64,000 bases of DNA, from the NCBI RefSeq assembly GCF_002150765.1, contig NZ_MUYM01000015.1:62001-126000 (forward strand), in the 5' to 3' direction. Position numbers and translations under genes: made by a program. Origin of the DNA: Lentzea kentuckyensis. Its GTDB lineage: Bacteria; Actinomycetota; Actinomycetes; Mycobacteriales; Pseudonocardiaceae. The notes below the pieces were generated by a model that was not told the DNA's origin, searched no databases, and saw only the letters and a list, made by a program, of their open reading frames with translations. Shown here one piece after another: positions 17,109-25,951 of the stretch; position 1 is the stretch's first letter, and every line of letters begins with the position of its first letter.

Positions 17109-18125
17109 ATGAGCGCTGGGTATCACCACGGCTACCAGCAGCCGCGGCGTCCCATGCCGCCGCAGCGGCCGTACAAGAAGAAGAGGCGTCCTGGGCGCGT
17201 CATTCTCGTGCTGCTGCTCGTCATCGTGCTGGGTGCCGTCGGTTTCGGCTTCTACGTCGACTCGACGCTGAAGCGGATCGACGCGCTGCCGGACTACGAG
17301 GGCCGTCCCGCGGAGACGCCGGGCACCACCTGGCTGCTCGTCGGTTCGGACGCGCGAGAGGGCCTCACGCAGGAGCAGAAGGACGCGCTCGCCACCGGCG
17401 ACGCGGCCGGTCGGCGTACCGACACCATCATGATGCTGCACCTGCCGGACAACAGTGCCGCCAAGCCGGTGCTGCTGTCGATCCCGCGTGACTCGTACGT
17501 CGCGATCGAGGGCAACGGCCGCAACAAGATCAACGCGTCGTACGCGTTCGGTGGGCCGCAGCTGCTCGCGAAGACCGTCGAGGGCGCCACCGGCGTGCGG
17601 ATCGACCACTACATGGAGATCGGCTTCGGCGGGTTCTCCGACATGGTCGACGCGGTCGGCGGGGTCGACATGTGCCTCGACGAGCCGATCAAGGACCCGC
17701 TGGCCGGCATCGACCTGCCCGCGGGCTGCCAGGAGCTCGACGGACCGAAGGCGCTCGGGTTCGTGCGGACCCGTGCGTTCGCGACCGCTGACCTGCAGCG
17801 CGTCCAGAACCAGCGGAAGTTCCTCAACGCGTTGTTCGAGAAGGTCAAGAGCCCGGCCACGCTCGTGAACCCGTTCCGCGTCATCCCGCTGATGAACGCG
17901 GCGTCCGGGTCGGTCTCGGTGAACACCGACGACCACGTGTGGCACCTGGCGAGCGTCGCGCTGAACATGAACGAAGCGACCAGTGGCACGGTGCCGGTCG
18001 GGGGGACCCCGACGATCGGCGGCCAGTCGGTCGTGCAGTGGAACAAGGAGAAGGCGTCGCAGCTGTTCGACCTGATCAGCAAGGACGAGCCGGTGCCCGC
18101 CGAGCTGATCGCCCCTCCGAAGTAG
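17109..18125 (+). CDS. LCP (LytR-CpsA-Psr) family cell-wall ligase
   Basis: 338 residues from ATG 17109; the upstream in-frame codons look like leader sequence. A basic cytoplasmic tail (KKKRRPGR) precedes one transmembrane helix (about residues 28-50). The extracellular LCP domain shows WLLVGSDAREG, RRTDTIMMLH, SIPRDSYV and GFVRTRAFATADLQRVQNQ, including the arginines and aspartates that bind pyrophosphate lipids. Such enzymes transfer polymers such as teichoic acid or arabinogalactan onto peptidoglycan. It converges with the tiny ORF at 18129-18236 with a 3-nt gap. Confidence 0.93.
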   Translation: MSAGYHHGYQQPRRPMPPQRPYKKKRRPGRVILVLLLVIVLGAVGFGFYVDSTLKRIDALPDYEGRPAETPGTTWLLVGSDAREGLTQEQKDALATGDAAGRRTDTIMMLHLPDNSAAKPVLLSIPRDSYVAIEGNGRNKINASYAFGGPQLLAKTVEGATGVRIDHYMEIGFGGFSDMVDAVGGVDMCLDEPIKDPLAGIDLPAGCQELDGPKALGFVRTRAFATADLQRVQNQRKFLNALFEKVKSPATLVNPFRVIPLMNAASGSVSVNTDDHVWHLASVALNMNEATSGTVPVGGTPTIGGQSVVQWNKEKASQLFDLISKDEPVPAELIAPPK

Positions 18126-18128
18126 CTC

Positions 18129-18236
18129 TTATGACTTGGCGGGCTCGGAAGTGGGCTCCGAGCTGGTCAACCCGGCCTCCTGTGCGATCTCGTCGAGCTC
18201 GCGCAGGAGGTCGTCGTAAATGGGCGTCGTGGACAT
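18129..18236 (-). CDS. 35-residue acidic small protein, unknown
   Basis: ATG 18236 to TAA 18129. The product runs MSTTPIYDDLLRELDEIAQ, then EAGLTSSEPTSEPAKS. A strong purine tract, GAGGGGGG, lies about 6 nt before the ATG. Residues 6-21 would form an acidic amphipathic helix followed by a Ser/Pro/Thr tail. It fills the gap between the LCP gene and the next operon exactly. No modification enzyme is adjacent, so I do not call it a RiPP precursor. Confidence 0.55.
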   Translation of the reverse strand: MSTTPIYDDLLRELDEIAQEAGLTSSEPTSEPAKS

Positions 18237-18367
18237 CGTCGTCCCCCCTCTTTCTGGATCTTCCCCCGTTCAGGTGACGGGAGCTTACGCCTCTGTACCC
18301 CTTCTTCCGGCGCGATATGCCACCTCAGCGCTAAATGGTGGCTAAAGCCATCTCGTGACCAGGCGTT

Positions 18368-18384
18368 ATGTGGGTCTGCCACAT
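18368..18384. promoter_or_regulatory. candidate operator upstream of the hydroxybutyrate operon
   Basis: A perfect dyad ATGTGG-GTCTG-CCACAT lies 36 nt upstream of the first gene of the operon. A candidate binder is the PucR-type regulator encoded as its third gene. A second smaller dyad, TGGCT-AA-AGCCA, lies about 20 nt further upstream. The assignment is positional only. Confidence 0.4.
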
Positions 18385-18420
18385 GTTGATCACGCGCTGT
18401 GACGCCTACCGTTTCCGGTC

Positions 18421-19152
18421 ATGTCGAGTGTCACGGGTCACACCGCGCTGGTCACCGGAGCCGCGAGCGGCATCGGCCTGGCCTGCGCCCGCGCACTGGC
18501 CTCCGCCGGCGCCAAGGTCCATCTGGTCGACCTCGACCCGCACGTGCGGGACCTCGCCGCCGAGGTGGGTGGGGTCGGGCACGTGCTCGATCTGACCTCC
18601 TCGGTCTCCGCGTTGCCCGCCGAGGTCGACGTGCTGGTCAACAACGCGGGTGTCCAGCACGTCGCACCGATCCACGAGTTCCCCGCCGAGCGCTTCTCGG
18701 CGATGGTCGAACTGATGCTGGGGGCGGCGTTCCGGCTCTCCCGGCACGTGTTGCCGCACATGTACTCCCGCGGGTGGGGCCGGCTGGTCCACATCTCCAG
18801 CGTGCACGGGTTGCGCGCGTCCGCGTTCAAGTCCGCCTACGTCGCCGCGAAGCACGGCCTGGAAGGTTTTTCCAAGGTCGCCGCTCTCGAAGGCGCGCCG
18901 CACGGCGTGACGTCGAACTGCGTAGCTCCTGGGTACGTGCGAACTCCGTTGGTGGAGAAGCAGATCGCGGACCAGGCGCGGGTGCACGGCATTTCCGAGG
19001 CGGATGTCTCTTCGCAGATTTTCTTGCAGCGCAGCGCGGTCAAACGGCTGATCGAGCCTTCCGAGGTGGCGGACGCCGTGTTGTGGTTGTGCGAGAACAG
19101 TTTTGTCACAGGCACGTCGTTGGCCGTCGACGGCGGCTGGACTGCTCAATGA
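18421..19152 (+). CDS. 3-hydroxybutyrate dehydrogenase (SDR)
   Basis: 243 residues. Rossmann motif TGAASGIG at the N-terminus, NNAG, Ser in HISSVHG and the YVAAKHG catalytic Tyr/Lys. The sequence VAPGYVRTPLVEKQI followed by QIFLQRSAVKRLIEP is characteristic of D-3-hydroxybutyrate dehydrogenase. It would oxidise 3-hydroxybutyrate to acetoacetate with NAD. The MHS transporter starts 10 nt downstream and probably imports the substrate. Confidence 0.88.
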   Translation: MSSVTGHTALVTGAASGIGLACARALASAGAKVHLVDLDPHVRDLAAEVGGVGHVLDLTSSVSALPAEVDVLVNNAGVQHVAPIHEFPAERFSAMVELMLGAAFRLSRHVLPHMYSRGWGRLVHISSVHGLRASAFKSAYVAAKHGLEGFSKVAALEGAPHGVTSNCVAPGYVRTPLVEKQIADQARVHGISEADVSSQIFLQRSAVKRLIEPSEVADAVLWLCENSFVTGTSLAVDGGWTAQ

Positions 19153-19162
19153 GGAGTTGTCG

Positions 19163-20455
19163 ATGATCAAGAAAGTGGTAGGCGCGTCGCTCATCGGGAC
19201 AACGGTCGAGTGGTACGACTTCTTCCTCTACGGGTCGGCTGCGGCACTTGTGTTCAACAAGCTGTTCTTCCCGACCGCTGATCCGCTGACCGGCACGCTG
19301 CTCGCGTTCACGACGTACGCGATCGGCTTCCTGGCCCGGCCGTTGGGTGGTGTGGTCTTCGGCCACTTCGGCGACCGGCTGGGGCGCAAGAAGTTGCTCG
19401 TGCTGTCGTTGCTGCTGATGGGTGGCGCGACGATGCTGATGGGCGTGCTGCCGACGTACGCGTCGGTGGGCGTGCTGGCTCCGGTGCTGTTGACGCTTCT
19501 GCGGCTGGTGCAGGGTTTCGCGCTCGGTGGCGAGTGGGGCGGGGCCGTGCTGATCGTGTCGGAGCACGGTGATCCGAAGCGCCGCGGGTTCTGGGCGTCG
19601 TGGCCGCAGGCGGGCGCGCCGGGCGGCAACCTGCTGGCGACCGGTGTGCTCGCGATCCTGGCGGCCGTGCAGTCGGACGCGGACTTCCTCGCGTGGGGCT
19701 GGCGGATCCCGTTCCTGCTCTCGGGTGTGCTCGTGGTGATCGGCCTGTGGATCCGGCTGCAGGTGGCCGAGTCGCCGGTCTTCCTGGCGGCACAGGAGAA
19801 GGCGGCGAAGGCGCCGAAGGAGGAGAAGGCGCCGGTGCTGGAACTGTTGCGGCACAACTGGCGTGAGGTTCTCGTCGCGATGGGCGCGCGGCTCGCGGAG
19901 AACGTGTCGTACTACGTGATCACGGCGTTCATCCTGGTGTACGTGGTGACCGGCCTCGGGCTGTCGAAGTCGGTGGGGCTCAACGCGGTGCTGATCGCCT
20001 CGGCCGTGCACCTGGTGACGATCCCGGTGTGGGGTCACCTGTCGGACAGGTTCGGGCGGCGGTCGATCTACCTGGTCGGCGCGGTCGGCATGGCCGTGTG
20101 GGTGTTCGCGTTCTTCGCGATGCTGAACACGAAGGACCCGGTGCTGATCACGTTGGCCACCACCGTCGGACTCGTGCTGCACGGCGCGATGTACGGGCCG
20201 CAGGCGGCGTTCTTCTCGGAGCTGTTCGGTACTCGGGTGCGGTACTCGGGCGCGTCGATCGGTTACCAGCTCGCCTCGATCGCGGCCGGTGCGCTGGCGC
20301 CGTTGATCGCGACGGCGTTGCTCAAGGCCTACGGGTCGTCGTTCCCGATCTCCATCTACGTGGTGGCGATGTGCGTCCTGACGGTCGTGGCGGTGCTGAT
20401 GGCGCGGGAGACCCGTGGTGCGGATCTGGAGGAACGTGACAGGGTTGGGGTGTGA
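19163..20455 (+). CDS. MHS-family MFS transporter (metabolite:H+ symporter)
   Basis: 430 residues with about 12 transmembrane helices. ATG 19163 follows GAGGAG by 6 nt; the upstream open frame overlaps the dehydrogenase. The N-terminus TTVEWYDFFLYGSAAAL and the loop GHFGDRLGRKK are signatures of the metabolite:H+ symporter branch. It likely takes up a small carboxylate, plausibly 3-hydroxybutyrate given its operon partner. Its GTGA stop overlaps the regulator start. Confidence 0.92.
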   Translation: MIKKVVGASLIGTTVEWYDFFLYGSAAALVFNKLFFPTADPLTGTLLAFTTYAIGFLARPLGGVVFGHFGDRLGRKKLLVLSLLLMGGATMLMGVLPTYASVGVLAPVLLTLLRLVQGFALGGEWGGAVLIVSEHGDPKRRGFWASWPQAGAPGGNLLATGVLAILAAVQSDADFLAWGWRIPFLLSGVLVVIGLWIRLQVAESPVFLAAQEKAAKAPKEEKAPVLELLRHNWREVLVAMGARLAENVSYYVITAFILVYVVTGLGLSKSVGLNAVLIASAVHLVTIPVWGHLSDRFGRRSIYLVGAVGMAVWVFAFFAMLNTKDPVLITLATTVGLVLHGAMYGPQAAFFSELFGTRVRYSGASIGYQLASIAAGALAPLIATALLKAYGSSFPISIYVVAMCVLTVVAVLMARETRGADLEERDRVGV

Positions 20456-21999
20456 CACGACGGCGTGAGGCCGAACTGGCGGCGTTGTTCGAGACCGCGT
20501 CCGAGCTCGCGGGCATGCGCGACCCGGACGCGGTACTCCGTTCGATCGTGCGCAGGGCGCGGACGCTGCTCGGCACCGACGTCTCCTACCTGTCGATGAA
20601 CGACCCGGCCGGCACCTACATGCGGGTGACGGACGGGTCGTTCTCGCCGTTGTTCCAGAAGGTCCGGCTCGGCCTCGGCGAAGGCCTGGGCGGGCTGGTG
20701 GCGCAGACCGCGCGGCCGTACGCGACCTCCGACTACTTCGCTGACGCCCGGTTCAACCACACGAACCCGATCGACTCGGCGGTGCGCGACGAGGGCCTGG
20801 TGGCGATCCTGGGCGTGCCGCTGAAGCTCGACTCGACGGTCATCGGCGTGCTGTACGCGGCCGACCGGACCACGCGGGAGTTCCCGCCGGAACAGGTCGC
20901 CCTGCTGCAGTCACTGGCCGACCACGCGGCGATCGCGATCGACACGGCGTCGTTGTTCGCGACGATCCAGTCGCACAACGAGGCCATGAAACGGGCAGAG
21001 GAGGCGCACGACCGGCTCACGGACCTGGTGCTGCGCGGCGGTTCGTCGGCCGAGGTGGCGGCGGCCGTGGGGGAGCTGCTCGGCGGGCCGGTCGAGGTGC
21101 TGGAAACCGTGCCGTCGCTGGTCGTGCGGGCCAACGGGCGGGCCGTGCTGATCGACGACGTGTGGGTGTGCGCGGTGCTGGCGGGCTCGGAGCTGCTGGG
21201 CGGGATCGCGTTGTCCGGGCGCCCGGACCTGTCGGACGCGGACCGGCGGGTGTTCGAACGGTCGGCGGCGGTGACGGCGTTGTTGTTGCTGCTGCGAAGA
21301 ACCGTGGCGGAAGCGGAGAACAAGGTCCGCGGCGAGCTGATCACCGACATCCTGGACGGGCGGGACCCGGCGGGCCTGGTGGCCAGGGCCCGGCGGATCG
21401 GCGTCGAACTCTCGGAACCGCACGTGGTGCTGGTGGCGGACGGGAACCTGTCCGCCGCAACGCATTACGCGTCGGTCTACAGAGGACTCGCCGGATCGCG
21501 CGGGCGTGATGTCGTGCTGGCGCTGCCTTCTACCTCCACGGATGTCGCGCGTGAGGTGGCGAAGGCGTTGGACGCCACGGTGGGTGCGTGCGGGCCGGTC
21601 GTGGGGCCGCTCGCCCTGGCCGCGGCCTACGAGGAGGCACGGCGGTGCCTGCGGGCGTTGCGGCAGTTGGGCAGGGAGAAGGACGCCGCGACGATGGCCG
21701 ATCTCGGGTTCGTCGGAGTGTTGCTGGGTGATCGTGCCGACGTGTCCGGGTACGTGCGGTCGGTGCTGGGGCCGGTGCTGGACTACGACGCCGAGCGCGG
21801 CACGGAACTGGTGCACACGCTGGAGATCTACTTCCGCTGCGGCGCGAACCTGAGTCGTGCCAAGGCGGAGCTGCACGTCCACGTCAACACGGTCACGCAA
21901 CGGCTCGACCGGGTCTCGTCGTTGCTCGGCGACTGGCAGTCGCCGGACCGCGTGCTGGAGGTGCAGCTCGCGTTGCGGCTGCTTCGCTTGCAGGGCTGA
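20452..21999 (+). CDS. GAF plus PucR-type C-terminal HTH regulator
   Basis: 515 residues. A GAF domain covers about residues 20-175 (YLSMNDPAGTYMRVTDGS, GLGGLVAQTARPYATSDYF, GVLYAADR). The C-terminus holds the PucR-type HTH: YFRCGANLSRAKAELHVH then VNTVTQRLDRV. It probably senses a small ligand and controls the preceding dehydrogenase-transporter genes. GTG 20452 overlaps the transporter stop by 4 nt. Confidence 0.9.
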   Translation: MTRRREAELAALFETASELAGMRDPDAVLRSIVRRARTLLGTDVSYLSMNDPAGTYMRVTDGSFSPLFQKVRLGLGEGLGGLVAQTARPYATSDYFADARFNHTNPIDSAVRDEGLVAILGVPLKLDSTVIGVLYAADRTTREFPPEQVALLQSLADHAAIAIDTASLFATIQSHNEAMKRAEEAHDRLTDLVLRGGSSAEVAAAVGELLGGPVEVLETVPSLVVRANGRAVLIDDVWVCAVLAGSELLGGIALSGRPDLSDADRRVFERSAAVTALLLLLRRTVAEAENKVRGELITDILDGRDPAGLVARARRIGVELSEPHVVLVADGNLSAATHYASVYRGLAGSRGRDVVLALPSTSTDVAREVAKALDATVGACGPVVGPLALAAAYEEARRCLRALRQLGREKDAATMADLGFVGVLLGDRADVSGYVRSVLGPVLDYDAERGTELVHTLEIYFRCGANLSRAKAELHVHVNTVTQRLDRVSSLLGDWQSPDRVLEVQLALRLLRLQG

Positions 22000-22160
22000 G
22001 AACTCCAGGGCGAGGGCGGCCATGCCGGCCTGCGGCAGGGGGTACGGCACGATGGTGTCCGCGGTGCCGTGCCACCGGGAGCCCGAAAGTGTTCAGATCC
22101 GTGACGGCCGTCAACCTCCTGACGAACCACCATGCTGCGGCGTTCGACGATAATGGCCCG

Positions 22161-22997
22161 ATGTCAGCAGCTGTGACTCCACCGGACGGCAACGTGGCCG
22201 GCTCGCCGGTGCGCCCGGAAACCGCGGCCCTCGCCCTGTTCGGCGACCACGTGCTCGGACGCCGGGTGGCGGTGTCGACGGTCGGTGTCGTCGCAGCGCT
22301 CGGGCGGCTCGGCATCGGTGAGCACGCGACCAGGACGGCGCTGAGCCGGATGGGCCGCCGCGGCCTGCTTCGCACGGTTCGCCGGGGGCGCCAGGCGTTC
22401 CTGGGGCTCACCGAGCACGGGACGGCCGTGCTGCTCGACGGGCAGCGCAAGCTCGACGGCGAGGTCGTCGACCGGGACTGGGACGGCCGGTGGACGCTGC
22501 TGACGTTCTCGGTCCCGGAGAGCAGGCGCGCGGACCGGCACGCTTTGCGCACCCGCCTGGGCTGGTTCGGGTTCGGGCCGTTGCGCAGCGGCCTGTGGGT
22601 TTCGACGTCGGACGCGGACGTCTCGGCGACGCTGGCGGAGCTCGACCTGCTCGAGCACGCCGAGGTGTTCCGGGCCGAGGCGTTCAGGTGGACCGATCCC
22701 GCGCGGATCGCCGCCGAGGCCTGGGACCTGCCGGCGATCGCCGCGGGATACGAGAACTTCCTGCTGCGCTGGGCGGACGGGGAATTCGAGCACCTCGACG
22801 AACTGGCCCGGCGGATCCTGCTGGACGCCGAGTGGTTGCTGCTGATCCGTCGTGACCCGGTGCTGCCGTCCGTGCTGCTGCCCGACGGCTGGCCGGGAAC
22901 CCGGGCCGCGGAACGGTTCCGCACGTTGCGCCTCAGGTGGGCGCAACGTGCGGTGGAACTGGCCGCGGACGTGCTCGAATCCGTTGTGGACGAGTGA
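22161..22997 (+). CDS. PaaX-family transcriptional regulator
   Basis: 278 residues from ATG 22161. The N-terminal winged helix (VAALGRLGIGEHATRTALSRMGRRGLL) with the TRTALSRM recognition helix, then WTLLTFSVPESRRADRHALRTRLGWFG, is the PaaX signature. PaaX proteins repress phenylacetate catabolism, but no paa gene is nearby. Its 3' end converges with the choline-locus permease, leaving 3 nt between them. Confidence 0.9.
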   Translation: MSAAVTPPDGNVAGSPVRPETAALALFGDHVLGRRVAVSTVGVVAALGRLGIGEHATRTALSRMGRRGLLRTVRRGRQAFLGLTEHGTAVLLDGQRKLDGEVVDRDWDGRWTLLTFSVPESRRADRHALRTRLGWFGFGPLRSGLWVSTSDADVSATLAELDLLEHAEVFRAEAFRWTDPARIAAEAWDLPAIAAGYENFLLRWADGEFEHLDELARRILLDAEWLLLIRRDPVLPSVLLPDGWPGTRAAERFRTLRLRWAQRAVELAADVLESVVDE

Positions 22998-23000
22998 GGC

Positions 23001-24479
23001 TTACACCCGTTCGGGCAGGACCGCGTCCCCGGCTGGGGCGTCGGAGTTGCCGAACGGCTTGGCGATCGCCATGTAGACGAGGCCGATGCCGACGACGAGC
23101 GTGCCGCTGAGGATCACGACGTAGTTGTCGTACCAGGGCGCGTCCGGGGTGCGCGGCCAGACCATGTTGACCATCGCCGCGACGCCGTACGCGAGCGCCA
23201 GGACGTTGATGACGAGGCCCCAGCGGCCGAGCGTGAACTCGCCGGACGGGGTCCAGCCCTTGAGCCTCGCCCGCAGCGCCGCGAACACGACCATCTGGAA
23301 GCCCAGGTAGATGCCGAGCGTCGCGAACGACACGATCTTGTCGAGCGCGTTCGTGGACAGCATCGACGCGAACACGATCAGGATCGGGATCACACCGGCG
23401 AGCGCGAGCGCGTACGGCGGGATGTGCCGCTTCTGGTTGAACTTCGCGAGTGCCTTGTGCCCGAACAACATCTTGTCGCGGGCGTAGGAGTAGGTGAGGC
23501 GGGACGCGGCGGCCTGCAACGACATCGTGCAGGACAGGAACGAGATCAGCACGACCGCGATCACGATCTTGTAGCCGACCGGGCCGAACGCGTTGGTCAG
23601 GACGTTCGTGACCGGGTCGGCGTCCTCGCCGCTGATGACCTTGCCGAAGTCCGGCACCGCGAGCAACAGCGACAGGCACGCGAACGTGGCCGCCGCGCCG
23701 CCGATGTAGATGGTGCGGCGCATGGCCTTCGGGATGACGCGGCCGGGGTCCTTGACCTCCTCCGCGGTGTCACCGCAGGCCTCGAAACCGTAGTACTGGT
23801 AGAGGCCGATGATGCCCGCCGCGAAGAACGCGGGCAGGTAGCTGCCGGAGCCGCCGGCGCCGAAGCTGTCGAACAGCACGCCCAGGCCGTGGATCCGGTT
23901 GTCCACCAGCAGCCAGATGCCGACCGCGAGCGCGCCGACGATCTCCGCGGCGAACCCGAAGATGGCGGCCCAGGACAGCACCTTCGTGCCCGCGTAGTTG
24001 ATCAGCGTGGACACCACGACGATCGCGATCGCGCACAGCACGGTGTTGCCGACCGTGGCCGTGTAGCCGAGAAGTGTTGCCAGATAGGGGCCCGCGCCGT
24101 AGCTGACGGACGCGATCGTGACCAGCAGGGCGATCATGTAGACCCAGCCGGTCATCCACGCCCAGCGCTTGCCCCACAGGCGGCGTGCCCAGGGGTACAC
24201 GCCGCCCGCGACCGGGTACTGCGCCACGAGCTCGCCGAACACGAGCGCGACCAGGAACTGGCCGACGCCCGCGACGACGAAGCTCCAGATCATCGGCGGG
24301 CCGCCCAGGGCGAGGGCGGTGCCGAACAACGTGTACGTGCTGACCACGGGGGAGAGGTACGTGAAGCCGAGCGAGAAGTTCGCCCACGGGCTCATGTCCC
24401 GCTTGAACTCCGACGTGTACCCGAGGTCCTTGAGCCGGTCTTCTTCAGTCAACACCGGCTTTGGGGCTGTTGTAGTCAC
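23001..24479 (-). CDS. APC-family amino acid/amine permease (choline locus)
   Basis: 492 residues with 12 or more hydrophobic segments. The N-terminal GYTSEFKRDMSPWANFSLGFTYLSP and the GVYPWARRLWGKR loop match the APC group of GABA/amine permeases. It follows betA by 2 nt at the end of the betB-betA unit, so choline, betaine aldehyde or betaine uptake is likely. Start GTG 24479. The substrate is inferred from position. Confidence 0.88.
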   Translation of the reverse strand: MTTTAPKPVLTEEDRLKDLGYTSEFKRDMSPWANFSLGFTYLSPVVSTYTLFGTALALGGPPMIWSFVVAGVGQFLVALVFGELVAQYPVAGGVYPWARRLWGKRWAWMTGWVYMIALLVTIASVSYGAGPYLATLLGYTATVGNTVLCAIAIVVVSTLINYAGTKVLSWAAIFGFAAEIVGALAVGIWLLVDNRIHGLGVLFDSFGAGGSGSYLPAFFAAGIIGLYQYYGFEACGDTAEEVKDPGRVIPKAMRRTIYIGGAAATFACLSLLLAVPDFGKVISGEDADPVTNVLTNAFGPVGYKIVIAVVLISFLSCTMSLQAAASRLTYSYARDKMLFGHKALAKFNQKRHIPPYALALAGVIPILIVFASMLSTNALDKIVSFATLGIYLGFQMVVFAALRARLKGWTPSGEFTLGRWGLVINVLALAYGVAAMVNMVWPRTPDAPWYDNYVVILSGTLVVGIGLVYMAIAKPFGNSDAPAGDAVLPERV

Positions 24480-24481
24480 TA

Positions 24482-25951
24482 CTACGCCTCCCTGATCAGG
24501 TCGGCGGCGCGCTCTCCAATCATGAGAACCGTGACCATCGGGTTCACGGTCGGCATGGTGGGGAACACGGACGCGTCGACCACTCGCAGGCCTTCCAGCC
24601 CGATGACCTTGAGGTCACCGTCCACAACGGACCCGATCGCGCACGTGCCGGCCGGGTGGTAGACGGTGTGGGCGGCTCTGCGTCCGTACTCGGACAGGGC
24701 CTCGTCGCTCGTGACGTCCGGTCCGGGGGCGATCTCCCGCTTGAGCCACGACTTCAGCGGTTCCTGCTCGGCGATCTGGCGGGCGATCCGGAAGCCGTCG
24801 ACCAGGGTCTGCTCGTCGTAGCCGTCGGGGTTGGTGAAGTACCCGAAGTCGAGCGCGGGCTTTTCGGTGGGGTCGCTGGACTTCAGCCACAGCCTGCCCT
24901 TGCTGTGCGGCCGGGGGATGTTCGGCGTCATGCAGACCCCGTGCTCCACCTTCGGGTAGCCGAGGCGTTCCGTGTTGGTGGTGAACGGGATCTGGTAGAA
25001 GTGGAACATCAGGTCCGGCCGCGGGTCGGAGGTGTCGCGCCGGATGAACAGGCCCGCGTCGGAGTCCATCACCGAGTTCTCCGGCAACGGTTTCGTGGTC
25101 TCCCAGACGATCACCGACTCCGGGTGGTCGAGCAGGTTCTCGCCGACGCCGGGCAGGTCGTGCCTGACCTCGATGCCGATCTCGCTGAGGTGCTCGGCGT
25201 CGCCGATGCCGCTCAGCATCATCAGGCGTGGGGTGTCGATGGCGCCCGCGCAGAGCAGAACCTCTTTGGCGGCCTCGACATAGCCCTTGTCGGTGTGCAC
25301 GCCGATCGCGCGGTTGCCGTCGAACTCGATCCTGCTCGCCCACGTGTCGAGCAGCAGGGTCAGGTTCTTGCGGTCCAGGATCGGGTGCACGTAGGCGGTG
25401 CTCGCGCTGGAGCGCTGGTTGTTCTTCTCCGGGTGGTAGGCGATGGAGAAGAAGCCGACGCCGTCCTGGAAGGGCGCCGCGTTGAAGTTGTCGATCTCCG
25501 GGACGTCGACGGCCTTCTGTGCGGCGGCCACGAAGTCCTTGGCGATCGGGTTCCGGTCCTTCTCCACCACCGGGATGATGTTGAGCTGGACCTTGTCGTA
25601 GTACGGGCCGACCGCGTCCCACGTCCAGCCGTGGCCCCAGTCGTCGAGGTCCTGCGGCAGCGGGTTGAAGCAGATCAGCGTGTTGTGGCTGGAACATCCG
25701 CCGAGCACCTTCGCGCGGCTGTGCCGGATGTTCGAGTTGCCGCGGGGCTGCTCGACCGTGGGGTAGTCGTAGTCGTACTCGGTCTCCAGCAGGTTGATCC
25801 AGTTGCGCAGGTTGAGGATCTTCTCGTCGCCGACGTCGGACGGACCGCCCTCGATGACCGCGACCGTCACGTTCTCGTCCTCGGTCAGTCTCGCCGCGAG
25901 CACGCAGCCCGCCGTACCGCCGCCGACGATCACGTAGTCATATGCGGTCAC
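24482..25951 (-). CDS. betA: choline dehydrogenase (GMC oxidoreductase)
   Basis: 489 residues from GTG 25951, which overlaps the betB stop by 4 nt (GTGA); the frame continues upstream only as a shadow. FAD-binding GGGTAG is N-terminal, with ARVLGGCSSHN-like GMC signature (AKVLGGCSSHNTL) and the active-site YHPAGTC and TVNPMVTV near the C-terminus. It would oxidise choline to betaine aldehyde. It is shorter than E. coli BetA (about 556 residues), within the range of soluble actinobacterial GMC enzymes. Confidence 0.88.
   Translation of the reverse strand: MTAYDYVIVGGGTAGCVLAARLTEDENVTVAVIEGGPSDVGDEKILNLRNWINLLETEYDYDYPTVEQPRGNSNIRHSRAKVLGGCSSHNTLICFNPLPQDLDDWGHGWTWDAVGPYYDKVQLNIIPVVEKDRNPIAKDFVAAAQKAVDVPEIDNFNAAPFQDGVGFFSIAYHPEKNNQRSSASTAYVHPILDRKNLTLLLDTWASRIEFDGNRAIGVHTDKGYVEAAKEVLLCAGAIDTPRLMMLSGIGDAEHLSEIGIEVRHDLPGVGENLLDHPESVIVWETTKPLPENSVMDSDAGLFIRRDTSDPRPDLMFHFYQIPFTTNTERLGYPKVEHGVCMTPNIPRPHSKGRLWLKSSDPTEKPALDFGYFTNPDGYDEQTLVDGFRIARQIAEQEPLKSWLKREIAPGPDVTSDEALSEYGRRAAHTVYHPAGTCAIGSVVDGDLKVIGLEGLRVVDASVFPTMPTVNPMVTVLMIGERAADLIREA

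Noticed and set aside
18129..18236. RiPP (lasso or lanthipeptide) precursor reading of the 35-residue ORF
   Set aside because: No cyclase, RRE, radical-SAM or lanthionine enzyme is near it, and the tail has no Cys; kept only as an unknown small protein.
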